Source: Tretioscincus oriximinensis
Lineage: Eukaryota; Chordata; Lepidosauria; Squamata; Gymnophthalmidae
DNA length: 64,000 bases
NCBI GenBank assembly: GCA_022410635.1
Contig: JAJVDF010000003.1
Span: forward strand, 1,263,814-1,327,813
Reading direction: 5' to 3'
The notes beneath the pieces were generated by a model that was given only the letters and a program-made list of their open reading frames with translations, was not told the DNA's origin and searched no databases. Every line of letters starts with the position of its first letter. The first letter of the stretch is position 1. Positions 19,725 to 30,849 of the stretch are shown here, in pieces. A program made the translations under genes and the position numbers.

Positions 19725-20598
19725 TCTATAAAATTAGCATTATTGTGAATACAGTATAAACATCAGTATATGAATTGCTTCTGTCTATGTCTACTAGGTT
19801 TCTGTTTCTACACAGTCTCCACCCTAAAAGTAGAAAATCTAGTTCGCCAATGACAATTGAAATTTTCTACACATGTGATTTTCCCATCAGCCATTTTGTT
19901 TGCTGGCTGTCAAAAGGAAATACAAGTCTCCCTCCTCCTAAATGCTATTGAATAGTTTGCTGTCAACATTTCTTCTCCTCTCATCTCACATTGTCTCATA
20001 AAAACACATCACAGTATAGTCTTTCTTGATAAACCATTATTTCGCATAAAACGTTCAATCTTTCAGTTTCATCTAACAACTTGGTGAGACAAATGCAACA
20101 GAAATTTGGTTTTTAGGCAGATTATTGACCCTTCCTGAATGCAACCAGAGTTTCAGATTACATCTTTTGGTGTCAACAGGAATTTTGTTCATGGTTCGTT
20201 CAATCTTGTTTTTCACAGGTATCGATTACTTGGAAATGCTCAAGGACAATTGTATAAATATCATCCAGCTCAGGGCATTATAAATGTCTAGATGTACAGT
20301 TCTACTGCAAGCATCTATTAGGTTTTTGCCTTCACTTTTGAACTCTGCTTGCAGATTAATTTATACTGATACTTGTGCTACAGGAAATGTGTGGAGACTG
20401 AAATGTTGGCTTGCATTTCTTTGAAATATAATTACAACATTTTGCAATCAGGTTTTGGGAAATGCCTAATGCTCTAGGCATGCAGAAGTTGTTGCAAATG
20501 CTGAAGGCTTATCCCAATACTTTGAAGTTGTTCCTGCTGTTCAACTGGAGTCAAGATGCTGGGTCAGTGTGAAAAATAAAATAGATTTGTTTTGAATT
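19725..20598. other. Non-coding stretch
   Basis: AT-rich, repeat-poor; no frame above 60 codons. Confidence 0.55.
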
Positions 20599-20677
20599 CA
20601 TAGAAGTGCCATATTTCATGCCATATTTCATAGAAGTGCCATATTTCATGCCATATTTCATGGAAGTGCCATATTTG
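20599..20677. repeat. 30-bp tandem repeat, 2.6 copies
   Basis: Units start at 20,599, 20,629 and 20,659, each CATAGAAGTGCCATATTTCA followed by TGCCATATTT. Each unit also contains GCCATATTTCAT-like half repeats. Confidence 0.95.
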
Positions 20678-20894
20678 TCTGGGCCAGAAACCTACAGCAT
20701 AATGCTCAAAGTTTGAATATCAGTTCCCTTTGCTTCATTCCTGAAACTGAGAAGAATTATTTCTAGGACCAATTCCAACCTGATTCATAAGAAAAATACC
20801 ATCCTTCTTCTCACCCTTTACTAAATGGTCACAGGGTAGAACAATCTGCTTAATAGGAACAATATTAATAAAAGAAGAATAAAAACAAATGAAA

Positions 20895-21122
20895 TATATA
20901 CAGAAGAAAAAGAAGAGGTAGAGAGTTCTATGTTCTGCTTTTCTCAACTCAAAGGGAATCAAAGTAGTTCAATAGCCTTCTGTTCTTTTCTTCACAACAG
21001 AAACCTTGTGAAGCAGGTGAAGTTGAGCGAGCTCCAAAAAATTGTGGCTAACCCAAGATTACCTAGCTGGCTTTTTGTGTAAGAGTCTGACACTCTAACC
21101 ATATGAGTAGACTGGCTCTGCT
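20895..21122 (-). mobile_element. CORE-SINE, GAA-tailed subfamily
   Basis: The minus-strand head is CAGAGCCAGTCTACTCATAT...GGTTAGAGTGTCAGA. The CORE and CTTCACAAGGTTTCTGTTGTG follow, and the tail reads GATTCCCTTTGAGTTGAGAA then AAGCAGAACA with A/G-rich end. This tail differs from the L2-type tail of the SINEs at 1.1 and 40.3 kb. Confidence 0.8.
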
Positions 21123-21612
21123 TTTAAGTGTATTTTGCATATCTGAAAAGCAAACTTACAACGTTGCAATCAAAGGTAATGATAACTTTTCAAATTCATG
21201 AAGAACGAGTAACCCAAAGTGTAAGTAAGTAGAAAAGAACTTTGAGATTACAATTATCAACAGACATTGGGGGAAAATAGTGAAGTCGCTATTAACTGTT
21301 CTTTTACAGTTAAAACAATGCTTTTGATAAACTCATCTATTGATAGCATCCAATGTTAGTAAAAGAACATAGATTAGATTCACAATGCTGTAGGGGTTCT
21401 CCATCAATAAACTAACTGATGTGTTGGTGTTAAAATAATTCACAATCAACATACTAATTGGTTTGCTATGTTTATGGTGCAGAAATTTCTTAAAAATCGT
21501 AGTCGTGGTTTCTTCTGTATTTTGAATTCTGCATAATCATTCACTGTTCTCTTTCTTTCTTCACCTGCGGTATGGAATTAGTCATTTTGGCATTAGCTTT
21601 TGAGCTCTAGAA

Positions 21613-21685
21613 TTATTTATTTATTCAATTAATTAATTATACTTTTATTTCACCTTATACTGGAAAGTCTCCAGGCAATTGATGT

Positions 21686-21722
<37 letters not shown>
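21613..21722 (-). repeat. L2-type tail followed by (GAT)n
   Basis: ATTTATTTATTCAATTAATTA then CTTTTATTTCACCTTATACT, a weak complement of the L2-type tail, then fourteen GAT-like trinucleotides from 21,681 to 21,722. Confidence 0.7.
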
Positions 21723-22849
21723 ATATTTCACCTAAATGTCCCAGGACAGTTATTATTAATAACTCTTCATCCCTCTTTCATGCACTTACACAAATCTGAA
21801 ATGAAAAACACAAGATGTTTCACCTGAGAGCAGTTTTTATCAGGCAGAAAACTCATAGAAAACAACCATTATGTGGATGAACTGAGCTCATTCTGGTTAC
21901 TAGTATTGTCAAAGACTTCATCTCCATAATAGGAAATGGCAGCATCTTAAGTATAGGACCATCTACTACGCCTCAGAAAAGATTCACCTAGCGCTAGGGC
22001 AGGCAAGTGTTGGCATTGCAGCGATCTGGCCGGCCAATGGCCGTCCGTGTTCAAAGTCTTGTCATGGCACCACATTCATCTATAATATGTAAGGTTTATG
22101 AGACTGGTTGTACATCTATCTAGTGGGACAACAGAGACTTATTTACCATGTTGATGATGTTATAAATATGCAAAGACCAGATTCTTTGAATATGATAACC
22201 GACTGAGTACTAGTAGTATGAATATTAACTTTGATGGAATAAAGAGTATACTTGTTTTATACTAGGAACCATATTTGGTCAATATGTATAGTGATTTTGG
22301 TGTTATCCGACGTAGAAGATACCGTTATTGTATATGGTAAGACAGAGCAAGCCAATTCAAATCAGGCCCAAACCTTGGTCATATTTCTTTGTTTTCTTCC
22401 CCTGAGCTGCAAATCAGTGTTGCTGTAATATAAACAGCATAAATAATTTACTTTCTTTACCAGATTTTTATGTGCCTATTTTGTTTGTTTTTTAGTGACA
22501 TAAAGGGGTACAATCATTGCACCATTTCTCAATCTATTATTATTAATTTTTATGACACTTATTATTGCCAAGAAGAAATTATATTTATGTGGCTTTCTGT
22601 CTCCTCTGCATAAAATAATGAGCTTTACCTAAGACATTGTTTGCCTTGTGTTGGCATGAAAATGGAGCAAAATTCACTTCAGGCAAAATTTCTTGGCCCA
22701 CTCCTATAAACAGGTGTATGGACAACATGAATTATGAATCACAGTTTGCTCTTGCAAACAAAATTTCCTACATTTGCACTGTGTATTAACATCTCGTCAC
22801 AATCAGTGAACTCAATAGCACTGCAAACCCTGGATGAGAAAAAAAGCAG
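21723..22849. other. Non-coding stretch
   Basis: Mostly AT-rich. A small GC-rich palindromic patch GGCCGGCCAATGGCCG sits near 22,029. No gene or family recognised. Confidence 0.5.
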
Positions 22850-23092
22850 ACAGGAAGAAGAAGAAGAGTCATTTTTACCCCACTTTTCTCAATCCGAAGA
22901 AAGCAAAGTGGCTTTCATAATCTTCTGTTCCTCCCTTCAAAACAGACATCTTGTAAAGTAAGTGGGGCTGTAAGAGCTCTGAAAAACTGTGATTAGCCCA
23001 AGGTCATCCAGCTGGCTTTTATGGAGGAGTGCAAATCAAACTGTTCAGATAAGAGTCTGACACTGTAAACATTATATCAGATGGGCTCTCAG
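22850..23092 (-). mobile_element. CORE-SINE, GAA-tailed subfamily
   Basis: (GAA)n at 22,855-22,870, then the tail block, CCCAAGGTCATCCAGCTGGC and AAGAGTCTGACACTGTAAAC. A second partial SINE core (ATGAGAGAGTGCCAGAGAAC...CCAAGGTC) follows at about 23,130-23,180. Confidence 0.8.
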
Positions 23093-23559
23093 AATAGAAA
23101 TAGTAGTTAGTTTTTATCCCCTGCAACGTTGATGGGGATGAGAGAGTGCCAGAGAACTGTGATTATGCCAAGGTCCTCAAATAGTCTTCATATAGAAGTT
23201 TAGAAAATACCATTTGATTTACTAAATAACAAACTTCTACAAGTAGATTTGGATTTGTTGATATAATTAAAGTTGCGAGGAAATCGATTATATCTCCATG
23301 AATGAAATATAAATTTACTATTTTAATTATATACCTCATCAAAACACAATCTATCAGAGGTATATTAAAATAAGAAAAACTCAAAATTATTGAAATGGAA
23401 GTAAACACTAAGTTGAATAATTTGTCATGGCAATGTAGAAGTTTAGGTTCATCCAAGCCTTATTCATATCTTATTCAGATCCCAACATGCAAACCATGTT
23501 AGTGAGGAATCATTGTGGTCATTCTCCGCCATCTCTCCACAATCAGGACACAATTTTAA

Positions 23560-24570
23560 TGATTTCTATCATTTAGAGCAACCAGCTCTTTTGGAATTTG
23601 GAATACATTTTAACTTTAACCTATAAGGCCCTAACTAACTTGCCCCCCAAATATCCAAAGGAATGCCTTTTCCCATATCAACTTGCCTGTGCTTTTAGAT
23701 TAGGGTTGCCATACGTCCCGGTAAACCGGGACAAACCCGGTTTTGGGGACTAAAATATAGTCCCCTCCGGGTTTTAAGGCAAAATCCTGGCTTTTTACAT
23801 TCCCCAATGCTGCATCGGGGAATGTAAAAAGGCGGGATTTTAAAGGAAAAGCAGCCGTCAGATCTGATGGCTGCAGCGCGCGCAACGCTTTCCGGGGTCC
23901 TGGGAGGACCCTCGGAGCGCGCCGTCACTGCTCCTTGGCTGGAGGCGGGGTTTCGCTCTACTCTCGCCGCCAACTCGCCTCTAGCAGAGGAGAAACACCT
24001 GGGTTTGTGACAGGAGGGCGTTTTTGCTCCGCTGCTGCAGGTGAGTTGGCAGCCCGCTTGCTAGAGCAGGGCGAAATCCCACCTCCAGCAAAGGAGCAGG
24101 TGCGCGCACGCACGGACGTACGTTTGTGGTGAAACAGGCAGAAGAGGTTTTGCCTGTCTCACTACAAGTGTCCGTATGTGCGCACGCGCATGCGCACCCT
24201 ACCCCTATCCCGGTTTTGGGTTGCCAGAATATGGCAACCCTATTTTAGATCTGCAGGAGAGGCCCTCCTGGTTGCACACCCCTCTAAATGGAGTGGCAAA
24301 CAGTAACAAAGCCTTCACAAGGGTTGCCCCCCCAGTCTATGGAATAGTCTTCCCCTTGAGGTGTGTCAGTCATCATCATTGTATTATTTTAGAAGATCTT
24401 TGAAGATCCACCTCTTTCACCTGGCCTTTGGCTGAAGAAATGTCATTTTTCTTTGCACTTTTAGAAACTGTTTAATACTGTTTTTAATTGGTCAATTTTG
24501 TATTGTTGTTTATTGTTGGCCACCTTTGGGTACAGGGCAGGGTATAAATATAAATAAATATTTTTTATCA
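23560..24570 (+). mobile_element. L2-type LINE 3' end, split by a hAT element
   Basis: The ORF2 C-terminal region begins near CCTATAAGGCCCTAACTAAC (23,620), is cut at 23,700, and resumes at 24,243 with GGAGAGGCCCTCCTGG and GTCTATGGAATAGTC. It runs into CACCTCTTTCACCTGGCCTT and the tail TTGTTGGCCACC...GGGTATAAATATAAATAAAT. Several frameshifts; dead. Confidence 0.85.
23701..24242. mobile_element. CpG-rich hAT-type element
   Basis: A 542-bp element with terminal inverted repeats TAGGGTTGCCATA and TATGGCAACCCTA. A perfect 8-bp duplication TTTTAGAT lies at 23,693-23,700 and 24,243-24,250. Subterminal CCCGG words and two internal hairpins (CATTCCCCAATG.. and GCCGTCAGATCTGATGGC) are visible. From about 23,870 to 24,200 it is dense in CpG, unlike the rest of the window. 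No transposase frame. Confidence 0.92.
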
Positions 24571-24743
24571 TAAACGGAATCAATGGACTGGAGTATTACC
24601 GAGTGAGAAATATCCTACCATTATGTTCTATCTCCCACATCATGAGTGGCTTCGGCACAGTTTAAGTAAGGATGCTGTATAAACATTCTGCTAGTTGCAC
24701 CTGGGATATTTTTGTGGACTTCTAAATGTGGCCTTTTTTTCAG

Positions 24744-24796
24744 ATGATTATACAGCATACTATTCATATGATGAAGAAATAGAGCAGCAAAAAGAG
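24744..24796 (+). CDS. Weak candidate short exon
   Basis: CTTCTAAATG (possible branch point), then CCTTTTTTTCAG directly precedes 24,744. Fifty-three bases follow, translating DYTAYYSYDEEIEQQKE, ending GAG|GTGATA. The acidic, tyrosine-rich peptide is not one I can place. Splice-like signals arise by chance in AT-rich DNA, so this is a guess. Confidence 0.15.
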
Positions 24797-26399
24797 GTGA
24801 TATATTTACACACACAAAAAAAAAAGAATATTGGATTTCCCAATGTGCTATATATTTGCATGACATTTATTTATTTATTTGAATTTAGATGCTTGTTAGA
24901 GCATTCAGCATTTACTAGCTGTAAGTTCCATGGTACCCCATCTATCCAGTAACAATGAATTGCAGAGTCATAACTACAGAATAGTCTGAATGCCTTAGTT
25001 AAAGATACCGTTTATGGGAAGGGGGTTGTTTTCATTACATTTATTCAAGATGCCTACAATAAAACCTCATCCCCCCCACCTCCAATTTGCTAAACAAGGA
25101 GCTTCCGAACAAGAAAGATTAGAGTGAAAATGAAGTCATTCTTTTCACATGGATATTACTATTTTGCAGTAGCTGAGCTATTTGTTCTAAAATTGGCTAC
25201 AGTAATGGCCTAGTGAACTTCAATGAATAAAATTACTTGGAAGCCCTCTTGCATTCTTCTATCAAACAAGCACATCCAGGTTGTTTCTCTTTCTCCATAG
25301 ACAGTTACCTAATCCTTTAGCTATAGATTTTCCTGCCAAACTCTTTCAGTAAACTCTTTGCTTTAATCCCCTGTTATTTGTTCTCCCCAAAGACCAACAG
25401 CCAGGATCAAATAAAGCTTTTTTTAATACTCTTCACTGCTCAGCTGGTGACTTAGAAAGGATAGTGTGGAGCTTATGTCACATTAACCTCAACCAGAACC
25501 TCACAGGGAAGGGATTACATCTTGGAGACATGCTTTAATATTCTAAACCGGCTTCAACATAGCCAAGTGCTACTGTTGTTATTGTGCCATGACATCAAAT
25601 TCACGAAACACACTAAAGAAGTAGACTCCCTTGTGTAATAAACTGCCAGAGGTTAGGAATGAAATACTTAGAAAAATCCTGGGATGTATTTTGGGAAAAG
25701 AAGAACCTTAGAAATAATGCACCGTTCCTTTTCTCTTTCTACAGGTGGTGTGTTTTTCCCCCTTAAAGGAAAGAAGGAACCCAGTCACACATGTTCTCCC
25801 AACTTTTGACTTTCTTACTCTGATTCAAAGTTTAAAATAGAAATAGCAAACAAAATTTTACACATGGGTGTATTTCCTGGGAATTGGTGGTCTGGTAGTT
25901 TATGGCCCTTCCCGACGAGTTGTTTAAATCTGGAATTTATTTCAAATCCAGAATAACCCAGTTGCCCGTCCATCCACAACTTTCTGCATAGTCACAGTGA
26001 GAAGCTGATGTCTCCATGGAGAATTGTACTCCCACTCCATTCCCGGTCCAAGAACTCACCTGACAGTTTTCTGATTCATTCCTCTTTCATACACCCCTTG
26101 TATGTTTGAGTTCCAATGCACATGACTTAGCCAAGTGAATATGTCTTGCCCCAAATCTCAGCCCAATTCCCACTTTTTCCTACCTGTTCGTGTGTACACA
26201 TGCAAGATCAACTGGGTATTATTATTATATCCCTTCCTGTGATGTTCATATCACCCTGTCAGATCCTAACTTTTCTTCAGTCCACCTTTCTGCCTATAAC
26301 AGTAATTTATAACTATTTCCCGATCTTCCTCTATCATGCGACATTTTTTCTCTTACTAATCTTTCAAAATGTGTATTTCTTTCTATAATCTTTGAAATT
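24797..26399. other. Non-coding stretch
   Basis: Repeat-poor DNA. At 25,908-25,945 GGCCCTTCCCGACGAGTTG resembles a DNA-transposon end, but I found no partner end. Confidence 0.45.
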
Positions 26400-26625
26400 A
26401 TTGAATTGTTTGAAGATTGTTTGAAGATTCTGTAGACCAGAGTTTGAAGAGTCTTTGAGGTGTCTGAAGGTGCTTCCGTATATTCAATGTGTTTGAAGAG
26501 TGTTTGAAATGTTTGAAGATGGTTTTGCAATGTCTGTAGGGCAGCGTTTGAAGACCATTTGAAGTATCTGTAGACTAGTGTTTGAAGATTGCTTGAAGTG
26601 TTTAATGAGTGTTTGAAGACTGAAG
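26400..26625. repeat. Degenerate TTTGAAG minisatellite
   Basis: TTTGAAG occurs more than ten times. A higher-order unit of about 34 bp is visible three times: TCTGTAGACCAGAGTTTGAA (26,429), TCTGTAGGGCAGCGTTTGAA (26,532) and TCTGTAGACTAGTGTTTGAA (26,570). The minus-strand frame at 26,294-26,530 is a translation of it. Confidence 0.8.
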
Positions 26626-26679
26626 CAATATACCATTGTTGGATACAGTATGGGAAAGTATTCTGGGGGGGACTGTTAG

Positions 26680-27403
26680 TTGAATGTGGTTGAGAAGAGA
26701 AGGGGGAGAAGAAGGGAGAGGGACATGGGTGATACTGGGTTAGAGAAGTTGGTCAGATTTTGGTTACAGGAAAATAAGGGGTTAGTGGGGGTGATCTATT
26801 ACTATGTAATAGATATTAAAAATAATATTAGAAGAACTCTGATATTTGGAAGACAGATGCAAATACTTTGAAACAGCAGATAGGGAAAGGAATAGAGGAA
26901 GTAGCTAAATATCAAAAACTAAAAGAATTACAGCTTAAAATTCACAGGTGGCACAGAACACTGGCTGCACTAGCTAATACAATTAGGGTTTCCCAGCAAA
27001 ATGTTGGCATTGAAAAGAATAAGCGGGCACATTTTGGCATATTTGGTGGCAGTGCAGAGAGGTTAGGACTTTTGAGGATAGGATAATGGGGAAGGTTAAT
27101 ATTTTGAAAGGATCAAGTAAGATCCTTTGGGAAGGGAAGGAATGCATATTATTGAATTTGGAAGGAATAAGGGTATATGGGGAACTGCACTACATTATTG
27201 AAGCAGCCGCTTTAGTGATAACATTAAACTGGGGGAGAAAAGAAGAGTGGGTGTTGAAAAAGTTGCACTTTTACATTGTGGACCAACTGAAATTTGATCT
27301 ATTGAGGGAAAGGAGACAGACCTGGCTGGGTATTTTTAAGGTCCAACCACATGAGTTAGTAAAAACTGATGGAAGACACTGCCAGCTAGAGATAAAGACT
27401 TAG
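26680..27403 (+). pseudogene. Decayed ORF cluster, possibly L1-like LINE
   Basis: Three successive plus-strand frames. The first two read through ENKGLVGVIYYYVIDIKNN, QQIGKGIEEVAKYQKLKELQ and LKIHRW, like the lysine-rich linker after the endonuclease domain of L1 ORF2. The third includes NWGRKEEWVLKKLHFYIVDQ, like the C-terminal region. If so, most of the RT is deleted. The composition (A/G-rich) can mimic this, so the family call is tentative. Confidence 0.35.
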
Positions 27404-27569
27404 CCCAAAAAAGAAGAGCTGTATAAGACTATCAGAATGCTGATAGACATTTTCAATTGAAGATGGTTACGTTCTGCAACAGGGGGGGAGACAAAGGGGA
27501 AGGAGGGAAAGACTGTTTTGAAATATAAACAAATAAGATTGTTAAGCACATGTATGCAATTTGAATTTG

Positions 27570-27650
27570 TTATTTATTTATTTATTTACATTTATACCTC
27601 GCCCCATATATGAAAGTCTTGGGGCGGCAACAACAACAACAACAACAAAA
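27570..27650 (-). mobile_element. L2-type tail with (CAA)n
   Basis: (TTTA)n, then CATTTATACCTCGCCCC and GTCTTGGGGCGGC, followed by seven CAA units to 27,649. Confidence 0.75.
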
Positions 27651-27716
27651 AAGTACAAAATTTACATTTTAAAACAGTACAATCAGTATCTGAAATTGAA
27701 ACTAAAAAAAATTGAA

Positions 27717-27846
27717 ACTAAAAAAATTACTTTATTTTACTACCCTTCTTCCCTTAGCTATTTTGGATTTTACAATAATAAAAGCAATAAAAGTATTAAT
27801 ATCTTCTTACTAATACTGGAGCTATATTTTGCCGAAATGCAGCCCT
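27717..27846 (-). mobile_element. Repeat U4, copy 1 (hAT-like end)
   Basis: On the minus strand it begins CAGGGCTGCATTTCGGC, then AAAATATAG and AGTAAGAAGATATTAATAC, and ends in AGTAAAATAAAG. It matches 61,568-61,676 over about 105 bp. The CAGGG-start resembles a hAT end; the opposite end is not identifiable. Confidence 0.6.
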
Positions 27847-28019
27847 GAGTAGAGATCTGTATAATCAGCAGTTCAGACAGCAGTGAACTATACTTTCATC
27901 CCCTGATAAGTTCCCCATAGTAACTGAGGTGTAAAACCAAAGTGTCTATTTTTCACTGGTTATTGGGTTTTAAGCAAACATCATAGAAATAGACACAGAA
28001 CTTCATTACTGGACACTAA

Positions 28020-28325
28020 AGGTATAAATGGATACTAGGATGGATGTCTGGATGTTGCCTCTGGGATGGAACAACAGGCAGGACTCCTGAAATACCATTT
28101 GCAGGGAGTCATGAACAGGAGCATATTTTGCTTTCCTCTGTTCGGACTGCCCAGGTGCATCTGGTGGGCCTCTGTGTGACACAGAATGCTGGACTTGATG
28201 GGCTGTGGCCTGATCCAGTATGGCTCTTCTTATGTTCTTATGTTCTTATGTTCATAAGAACTTATGAGGAGCCCTGCCGAATGGGGCCAAAGCCCATCTA
28301 GTTCAGCACTCTGTCTTACACAGTG
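28020..28325. mobile_element. Two CR1 3' tails in inverted orientation
   Basis: 28,020-28,252 is a plus-strand CR1 3' end of the TTCTTATG-tail type (GCCTCTGGGATGGAACAAC, ACACAGAATGCTGGACTTG, ATCCAGTATGGCTCTTC, then three TTCTTATG-type units). It meets directly, tail to tail, the minus-oriented end at 28,253-28,325 (CATAAGAACTTATGAGGAGC...CATCTAGTTCAGCACTC). The junction makes an imperfect palindrome. Confidence 0.85.
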
Positions 28326-29015
28326 GAATTTACTTCCAGAAGAGGTGGTGGTAGCTAGCAGCCTGGACAGCTTTAAGGCTGCATCCACATGCAGGATTTA
28401 TATCTGCCTGGGAGCATCACCCCAGCAATTCCTGCCAACACAATGATGGTTTGTCACCGATGCAGTAACCTGCCTTGCTGTGGGTTTAATGAGAGCTGAT
28501 ATTTCCAGCTCTCATGGCAAAGGCCACACGAAACCTACTTTTTGTGTGTCTCTGTCCTACACACATGAGACTGTGCAAGCAGAGGGGAAGTAATGTCGGC
28601 TATCTGCCAATCAGCACCCAGTCCCACAAAGCAGGGCAAAAGACACCTAACCGGATGGAACATTTGTCTTGGAGCTTCCTTCCTCTCACCCTCTACGGTC
28701 CCCCACCTGAATAGTTGTAGATGGACAGGTGTCTGCTTAAACCCCGAAATAGCCAGAAAACCCGCCTTTTAACCCCTCATGTGGATGCAACCTAAGATAG
28801 GATTAGACTAGTTCATGGAAACCAAGGGTACCAATAGCTGCTAGGATGTATCAATAGCTTCTATTTGTAGGGAGTTGGCAAATGGTGAGGGATTTGCCTT
28901 CTTCTGCTTCAGACTGCCCAATTGCAATTGGTGAGCCACTGTGTGGGTCAGAATGCTGCCTGGATGAACTCTGGCCCAATTCAACTAGGTTCCTCATGTT
29001 CTTACAAGTATATAA
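28326..29015 (+). mobile_element. CR1 3' end interrupted by a Harbinger-like element
   Basis: GAATTTACTTCCAGAAGAGG...GGACAGCTTTAA, a break, then GATAGGATTAGACTAGTTCA and the rest of the tail to TCCTCATGTTCTTAC. Comparison with the uninterrupted copy at 54,835 shows the insertion lies within AGCTTTAAGA. Confidence 0.85.
28377..28792. mobile_element. PIF/Harbinger-like MITE
   Basis: A 416-bp insertion with ends GGCTGCATCCACATG and the complement of GGTTGCATCCACATG, flanked by a 3-bp TAA duplication (28,374-28,376 and 28,793-28,795). The exact empty site is deduced from sister CR1 copies. Three-base TWA duplications with GGCTG-starting TIRs fit PIF/Harbinger. No transposase. Confidence 0.8.
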
Positions 29016-30689
29016 GTAGTTGCATATGAGAAAACTGCCCAGCTAATGTTTCCATCCTTGCCTCTAATCAACACTAAAGGTTGAAAGTTCATTTTCTGGC
29101 CTTTAAAGTACATTAAAGATAGAAAGGGGGCATCTGTGGATGCTAAAACTTCCTAGCCAGCAGCCCTAATCAGCTTTTGATTCTTTCTCTACACGTCAAT
29201 GCACAATTAACGATCTCTGTCTTTCCAATCCTTTTTTCCCTCTCCTTTCCAAACATGCCCTTTCTCTCCCATGCAATCAAATAACTTGCTTCTTTTTTCA
29301 GTTCAGAATATATTAAGATAAAATAACCACTGCAGCATGGTAAGTGTATATTTCATGACTTTTTGTTGTTATAATTCTGCAAAGCTTACAATTGAAGCTA
29401 AATTCCACTAATGCATCTCTTAAAACATTTGGTACTGGGTCCCTCATTGTAAACCAGAAAGTAAATAATTTTCCTGTCTTTTGGGTAAGCTTAATGGCTC
29501 TATTTCTGGATTTTTATTTCTATTGCCCTTAAATGGAGAATAAATGATTTTATGCAGAAATCTAGCACTGAAACAATTTAGTTTGATTCTCTGCAGACAG
29601 ATAGAATTTCATGAGCATTAATAATCAGCAATAAACACCAACAGTAAACATTCAACTGTGAGAATAAAAATGATCTAAGCATTGGAAGACCAAGTAAATT
29701 TGTAAGGAGTATTGAACTAATTTTACTGTTCCACACATTGTTTTTCTTGCAGACACTAAACAATAACTACTGATAATCTTTTAATTACAGTTTTCAGTGT
29801 AATATGCCTCTACGCAAGTCAGCACATTTTTTGAGATCTTTGCTGTGCATTTAGAATGCAAGAGTTTCTAGAGGTGGCCATATTCTAATTTTCATGGGCT
29901 TGTAATGGCTGTGCTACTTTACGAGATAAGCAAATTGGCCTAATTTAATGCTGTATTCACTTTTATTTAAAAGCAACACCCTTGGTTTAGCTACACATCA
30001 TTTTCCTATAGTGCCATTCCATTTCCTTGAATAACTTTAATACAAAAAACTTATAATGGATAGGGGTTACAATCCATGATAGAATCTCATAATTAATTTA
30101 TTTTTTAAAAGGGATCAGGGTATATTTTTTAGCTATTTCTGAGAGACAATGGAGAAAAGTGCAAGAGATTCAGGATAAGAATGAAACTGTATTTTTGCTA
30201 CAGGTTACTGTAAACAAACAATTGGACCATTGTAATGACACATTGAATTGCTTGCTGTGTCTTAAAATGGCTAACTCCAAACTGTTCTTCAGTTATGTTT
30301 GCCTTGAAATAAATATGCCAAGCTAAAAGTACCTAAAGTGTTTTATTCATCAGCTCAAGCATCAGCCACTGAGTTAGAACCAGAGCATTCTCTGTCGAGA
30401 GAGTGCCACTTTTATAATCGCTTTATCCCAGTTAACAACCAATCACATTTCAGTATTTTCTCTTCTGAATTTAAACAATAGTTTTCTGTACAAAGCAGTT
30501 AAAGTTGGTAGTTGATCTCAGGGGTCATTGAAAATTCATGGTAGGGGGACTAGCAGTGAACCCATCAATCTGAGGGCCTGGACATCATTGGCATCAACAC
30601 AATAGAATTCTAACAATAGCAGGTGTTTCCCTAGAACAATGTACTGTAGCTTGAATTTGGAATTTCCTGTGCTTTGGCCATCTTACAAG
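29016..30689. other. Non-coding stretch
   Basis: AT-rich and repeat-poor. The end (about 30,340-30,690) precedes the gypsy remnant and may belong to its 3' flank, but I see no LTR boundary. Confidence 0.4.
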
Positions 30690-30783
30690 GATGGGCAGCA
30701 GAATGAACCTGTGCTGGGATGATGAAGAAACAGATATCAGGAGACATGAAAAACTGGAACAACTTTCTAATGTTCAGGTAAGT
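30690..30783 (+). promoter_or_regulatory. Consensus 5' splice site with short open frame
   Basis: CAG|GTAAGT, a full-consensus donor, at 30,775-30,783. An open frame precedes it (MNLCWDDEETDIRRHEKLEQ), with a moderate acceptor CATCTTACAAG ending at 30,689. No protein family recognised; may be chance or retroelement-derived. Confidence 0.2.
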
Positions 30784-30849
30784 CAAGTTCAAAGCCTACA
30801 AGCCTAATAACTGTTTTATTGGGAAGGGTCCCAAAAATTTAGAACCCAG

